Shown here: in pieces, positions 13,859 to 16,329 of the stretch
Numbering within the stretch: position 1 is the stretch's first letter
How the letters are laid out: each line of letters begins with the position of its first letter
From: Oscillospiraceae bacterium
Lineage (GTDB): Bacteria; Bacillota; Clostridia; Oscillospirales; Acutalibacteraceae
Assembly: GCA_029012165.1 (NCBI GenBank)
Contig: JAQXLO010000240.1
Coordinates: 1 to 16,329, forward strand
Length of the DNA: 16,329 nt
Direction: 5' to 3'
Made by a program: the position numbers and the translations under genes
The notes under the pieces: generated by a model
The model's database searches: none
What the model saw: the letters and a program-made list of their open reading frames with translations, nothing else
What the model was told of the DNA's origin: nothing

Positions 13859-15168
13859 AAATACCGAAACGGATCGCCTCTGCGCTCATCAATTCGCTCA
13901 AAGGCGGCGTTGTGCCGAGAATCGGTCTGCCGTACATCACCGTGGGCAGACAGACGGAGATCGAGGCGCTTCTCCATGACGTGGATATTATTGCGGACGG
14001 TGGTGCTTCCTTCCGATTTATCGTCGGTCGCTACGGCAGCGGCAAAAGTTTCCTTTTGCAGACCATCCGCAACTATGTCATGGACAAAAACTTTGTCGTG
14101 GTGGATGCCGACCTCTCTCCCGAGCGCCGCTTGCAGGGCACGAAGGGGCAGGGACTGGCGACATACAAGGAGCTGATCCGCAATATGTCCACCAAGACCC
14201 GCCCCGAGGGCGGTGCGCTGACGCTGATTCTGGATCGCTGGATCAGTTCCGTGCAGAGCGAAGTCGTGGCGGAAAGCGGTGTACTGCCCACGGACGGCGC
14301 ATTCCCGGCGCTGGTGGAAAAGAAGATCTATGCCGTGATCAGCGCCCTGAGTGAAATGGTGCACGGGTTCGATTTTGCCAAACTGCTGACGGTGTATTAC
14401 CGTTCCCATATCGACGGCGACGAGGAAAGCAAGGCAAAGGTCGTCCAGTGGTTCCGGGGCGAATACGCCACCAAGACGCAGGCCAAGGCGGAGCTGGGCG
14501 TGAATATCGTGATCACGGATGAGGACTGGTACGAATACATCAAGCTGTTCGCTGTTTTCCTGAAAAAAGCGGGCTACAGCGGATTGCTGATTTTGATTGA
14601 CGAGCTGGTCAATATCTACAAGATCCCCAACGCCATCACCCGGCAGTACAATTATGAAAAGATTCTGACCATGTACAACGACACCCTGCAGGGCAAGGCA
14701 AGCTATCTCGGCATCCTCATGAGCGGTACACCTCAGTGCATCGAGGACACACGCAGGGGCGTTTACAGCTATGAGGCACTGCGTTCGAGACTGACCCAGG
14801 GACGTTTTGCCAGAGAGGGCGTGCAGGATATGCTGGCGCCGGTCATTCGTCTGGAGCCGCTGACCAATGAGGAGATGCTGGTGCTCACGGAGAAACTGGC
14901 GGATATTCATGCCCAGCTGTTTGACTATACTCAGACGCTCACACAGCAGGATCTGATTGATTTCGTGCAGATCGAGTTTGGGCGCATCGGCACGGATTCC
15001 CACATCACCCCCCGTGAGGTGATCCGTGACTTCATCGAGCTGCTCAATATCATGCACCAGAACCCGTCCCTCCAGGTGCGGGAGCTGCTACGTTCCGAGG
15101 ACTTTTCCTTTGCACCCACGGCGGCGCAGGAAAACACAGACAAAGAGTTTGCGGAGTTTGAGATATGA
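13855..15168 (+). CDS. sngB: BrxD-like P-loop ATPase, Shango SngB-like
   Basis: A 437-residue AAA-like ATPase of the family used by BREX BrxD and Shango SngB (former DUF2791). The N-terminus IPKRIASALINSLKGGVVPRIG, followed by YITVGR, is typical. Walker A is GRYGSGKS (58-65), Walker B LLILIDEL (244-251) with the catalytic Asp-Glu at 249-250, and a sensor-1-like strand ends in SGTP (290-293). Arginines in LRSRLTQGRF just after it may serve as finger residues. A helical C-terminal region follows from about 340, with TPREVIRDFIELLNI near the end. It is expected to act in the cytoplasm with the helicase, perhaps loading it on DNA. The ATG overlaps the sngA stop, with AAAGGAATG upstream. Length fits the family. 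No inactivating change is seen. Confidence 0.92.
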   Translation: MKIPKRIASALINSLKGGVVPRIGLPYITVGRQTEIEALLHDVDIIADGGASFRFIVGRYGSGKSFLLQTIRNYVMDKNFVVVDADLSPERRLQGTKGQGLATYKELIRNMSTKTRPEGGALTLILDRWISSVQSEVVAESGVLPTDGAFPALVEKKIYAVISALSEMVHGFDFAKLLTVYYRSHIDGDEESKAKVVQWFRGEYATKTQAKAELGVNIVITDEDWYEYIKLFAVFLKKAGYSGLLILIDELVNIYKIPNAITRQYNYEKILTMYNDTLQGKASYLGILMSGTPQCIEDTRRGVYSYEALRSRLTQGRFAREGVQDMLAPVIRLEPLTNEEMLVLTEKLADIHAQLFDYTQTLTQQDLIDFVQIEFGRIGTDSHITPREVIRDFIELLNIMHQNPSLQVRELLRSEDFSFAPTAAQENTDKEFAEFEI

Positions 15169-16329
15169 GCGTGTTTGACCGTTATGCCCCTTTTATACAG
15201 GACTTTATTTATCAAAACAACTGGGAGTCACTGCGTGCCATTCAGGTGGCGGCAGGGGACGCCATTTTCAATACGCAGGAGAATGTTCTCCTTTCTGCAT
15301 CGACTGCGTCCGGCAAGACTGAAGCGGCATTCTTTCCCATTCTGACCCTCTTTTCCGAGGATATGCCACGGTCGGTGGGCGCCATTTACATCGGCCCTCT
15401 GAAAGCACTCATCAATGACCAGTTTATCCGCCTGAACGAGTTGTGTGAACAGGCGCATATTCCCGTCTGGCACTGGCACGGCGATGTCTCCCAGTCCCAC
15501 AAGTCCCGGATGCTGCGAAAGCCGTCCGGCATTTTGCAGATCACCCCCGAATCTCTGGAGGCGATGCTCCTGCGCAAGCACGCCGACATCGCCCGCATTT
15601 TCGGCGATCTGCGCTTTATCGTCATCGACGAGGTGCACTCCCTGATGCGGGGCGACCGGGGCGGACAGACCCTTTGCCTGATCGAGCGGCTTTGCAGGCT
15701 GGCGGACGTCAATCCGCGGCGCATCGGTCTGTCTGCTACCATCGGTGATTTGCAAACCACAGGCGAATTTTTGGCGGCAGGGACAGGCAGAGGAACGGTG
15801 ATCCCGAAGATCGAGAGCAAGGGTGTGCGCTGGCGGCTGTCCATGGAACATTTCTATGTGCATGGACCTCAAGCGGCAGAGCACGGAAAGAAACTGCCTG
15901 CACAGCCTGCACTGGATGTGCCCACCGACCGTGCGCCGCAGAACGCCGACCCGGGGATGGGGTATATTTTTGAACACACCCGGGGCAAAAAATGTCTGGT
16001 GTTCGTCAATTCCCGGGAGGAGTGCGAAGCGGTCACCACGACTCTGCGGCAGTACTGCGAAGTGAAGCACGAACGGGATCGCTTTCTCATCCACCACGGC
16101 AACCTGTCCGCCTCCTACAGGGAGACGGCGGAGGAGCTGATGAAGGACGAGTCCCAGTTTTTGACCACCGTGACCACCGCAACTTTGGAACTGGGCATCG
16201 ACATCGGACGGCTGGAACGGGCGTTTCAGATCGACGCACCGTTTATGGTCTCCTCCTTTTTGCAGAGGATGGGGCGCACGGGACGGCGGGACGAGCCGCC
16301 GGAAATGTGGTTCGTCATGCGGGAGGATA
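15165..16329 (+). CDS. sngC: DEVH-box helicase, Lhr/BrxHI-like, Shango SngC-like (partial at right edge)
   Basis: 388 residues of a superfamily 2 helicase are visible before the window ends; the frame is open to the last base. Motifs in order: RAIQ (24-27), ASTASGKTE (45-53, Walker A), GPLKALIND (77-85), TPESLEAM (127-134), DEVH (155-158, Walker B), LSAT (189-192), LVFVNSR (278-284), TTATLELGIDIG (337-348) and QRMGRTGRR (367-375). This is a full and apparently active helicase core of the Lhr-like type, as in BREX BrxHI and Shango SngC. Full-length relatives are much longer, so a large C-terminal part (often including DUF1998-type sequence) should lie beyond the edge. The ATG overlaps the sngB stop (ATGA). 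It should use ATP to move along or unwind nucleic acid. Confidence 0.93.
   Translation, partial: MSVFDRYAPFIQDFIYQNNWESLRAIQVAAGDAIFNTQENVLLSASTASGKTEAAFFPILTLFSEDMPRSVGAIYIGPLKALINDQFIRLNELCEQAHIPVWHWHGDVSQSHKSRMLRKPSGILQITPESLEAMLLRKHADIARIFGDLRFIVIDEVHSLMRGDRGGQTLCLIERLCRLADVNPRRIGLSATIGDLQTTGEFLAAGTGRGTVIPKIESKGVRWRLSMEHFYVHGPQAAEHGKKLPAQPALDVPTDRAPQNADPGMGYIFEHTRGKKCLVFVNSREECEAVTTTLRQYCEVKHERDRFLIHHGNLSASYRETAEELMKDESQFLTTVTTATLELGIDIGRLERAFQIDAPFMVSSFLQRMGRTGRRDEPPEMWFVMRED

Noticed and set aside
13822..15057. 411-codon minus-strand open frame opposite sngB
   Set aside because: The His/Gln-rich translation has no domain pattern. The plus strand carries Walker A and B motifs in the correct order.
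12371..16329. Reading the operon as a tellurite resistance locus
   Set aside because: TerB-type names suggest tellurite resistance, but no terC, terD, terZ or terA gene is present. The ATPase-helicase partners fit Shango instead.

Overview
The window suggests a gut-type member of the Clostridia (Firmicutes), perhaps Oscillospirales-like. This is inferred from the atpZ-atpI-atpB order, canonical TTGACA/TATAAT promoters with strong AGGAGG ribosome sites, the LiaF and DUF2975/DUF4173 families, moderate-to-high GC coding DNA, and an array of short GAAAT-linked hairpins behind a tRNA. I could not run any search to place it taxonomically.

Left part (1-8872), almost all on the minus strand. Working leftward from 1382 is the start of the F-type ATP synthase operon: atpZ, atpI, then atpB, which is cut by the left edge. 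Behind it, with its own promoter and terminator, is an AraM/EgsA-type glycerol-1-phosphate dehydrogenase (1514-2806). A three-gene unit follows (5164 down to 2855): a DUF2975 membrane protein, a small XRE-type regulator and a large DUF4173 membrane protein. Its promoter overlaps a 22-bp-spaced direct repeat that may be the regulator's operator. Next come a secreted PHP-domain metallo-phosphoesterase-like protein (5318-6883), a plus-strand tRNA-Arg(CCG) with terminator (7034-7141), a non-coding hairpin array (7151-7268), and a DUF4097/LiaF-like envelope-stress gene pair (7362-8872).

Right part (9070-16329), all on the plus strand. The first operon (9070-12229) encodes a flippase-like membrane protein, a polysaccharide pyruvyl transferase family protein and a secreted alpha/beta hydrolase. 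The genes are joined by 4-bp stop/start overlaps and closed by a strong terminator, and they look like a small cell-surface glycan module. The second operon starts from a good promoter at 12319-12347. It encodes a TerB_N/TerB_C protein, a BrxD-like P-loop ATPase and an Lhr/BrxH-like DEVH helicase, again with ATGA overlaps; the helicase runs off the right edge. This gene order and domain content match the three-gene anti-phage system known as Shango (sngA-sngB-sngC), the most notable content of the window.

No insertion sequence, phage gene, CRISPR array or rRNA was seen. Every protein function given here is a family call from sequence motifs; none was checked against a database.
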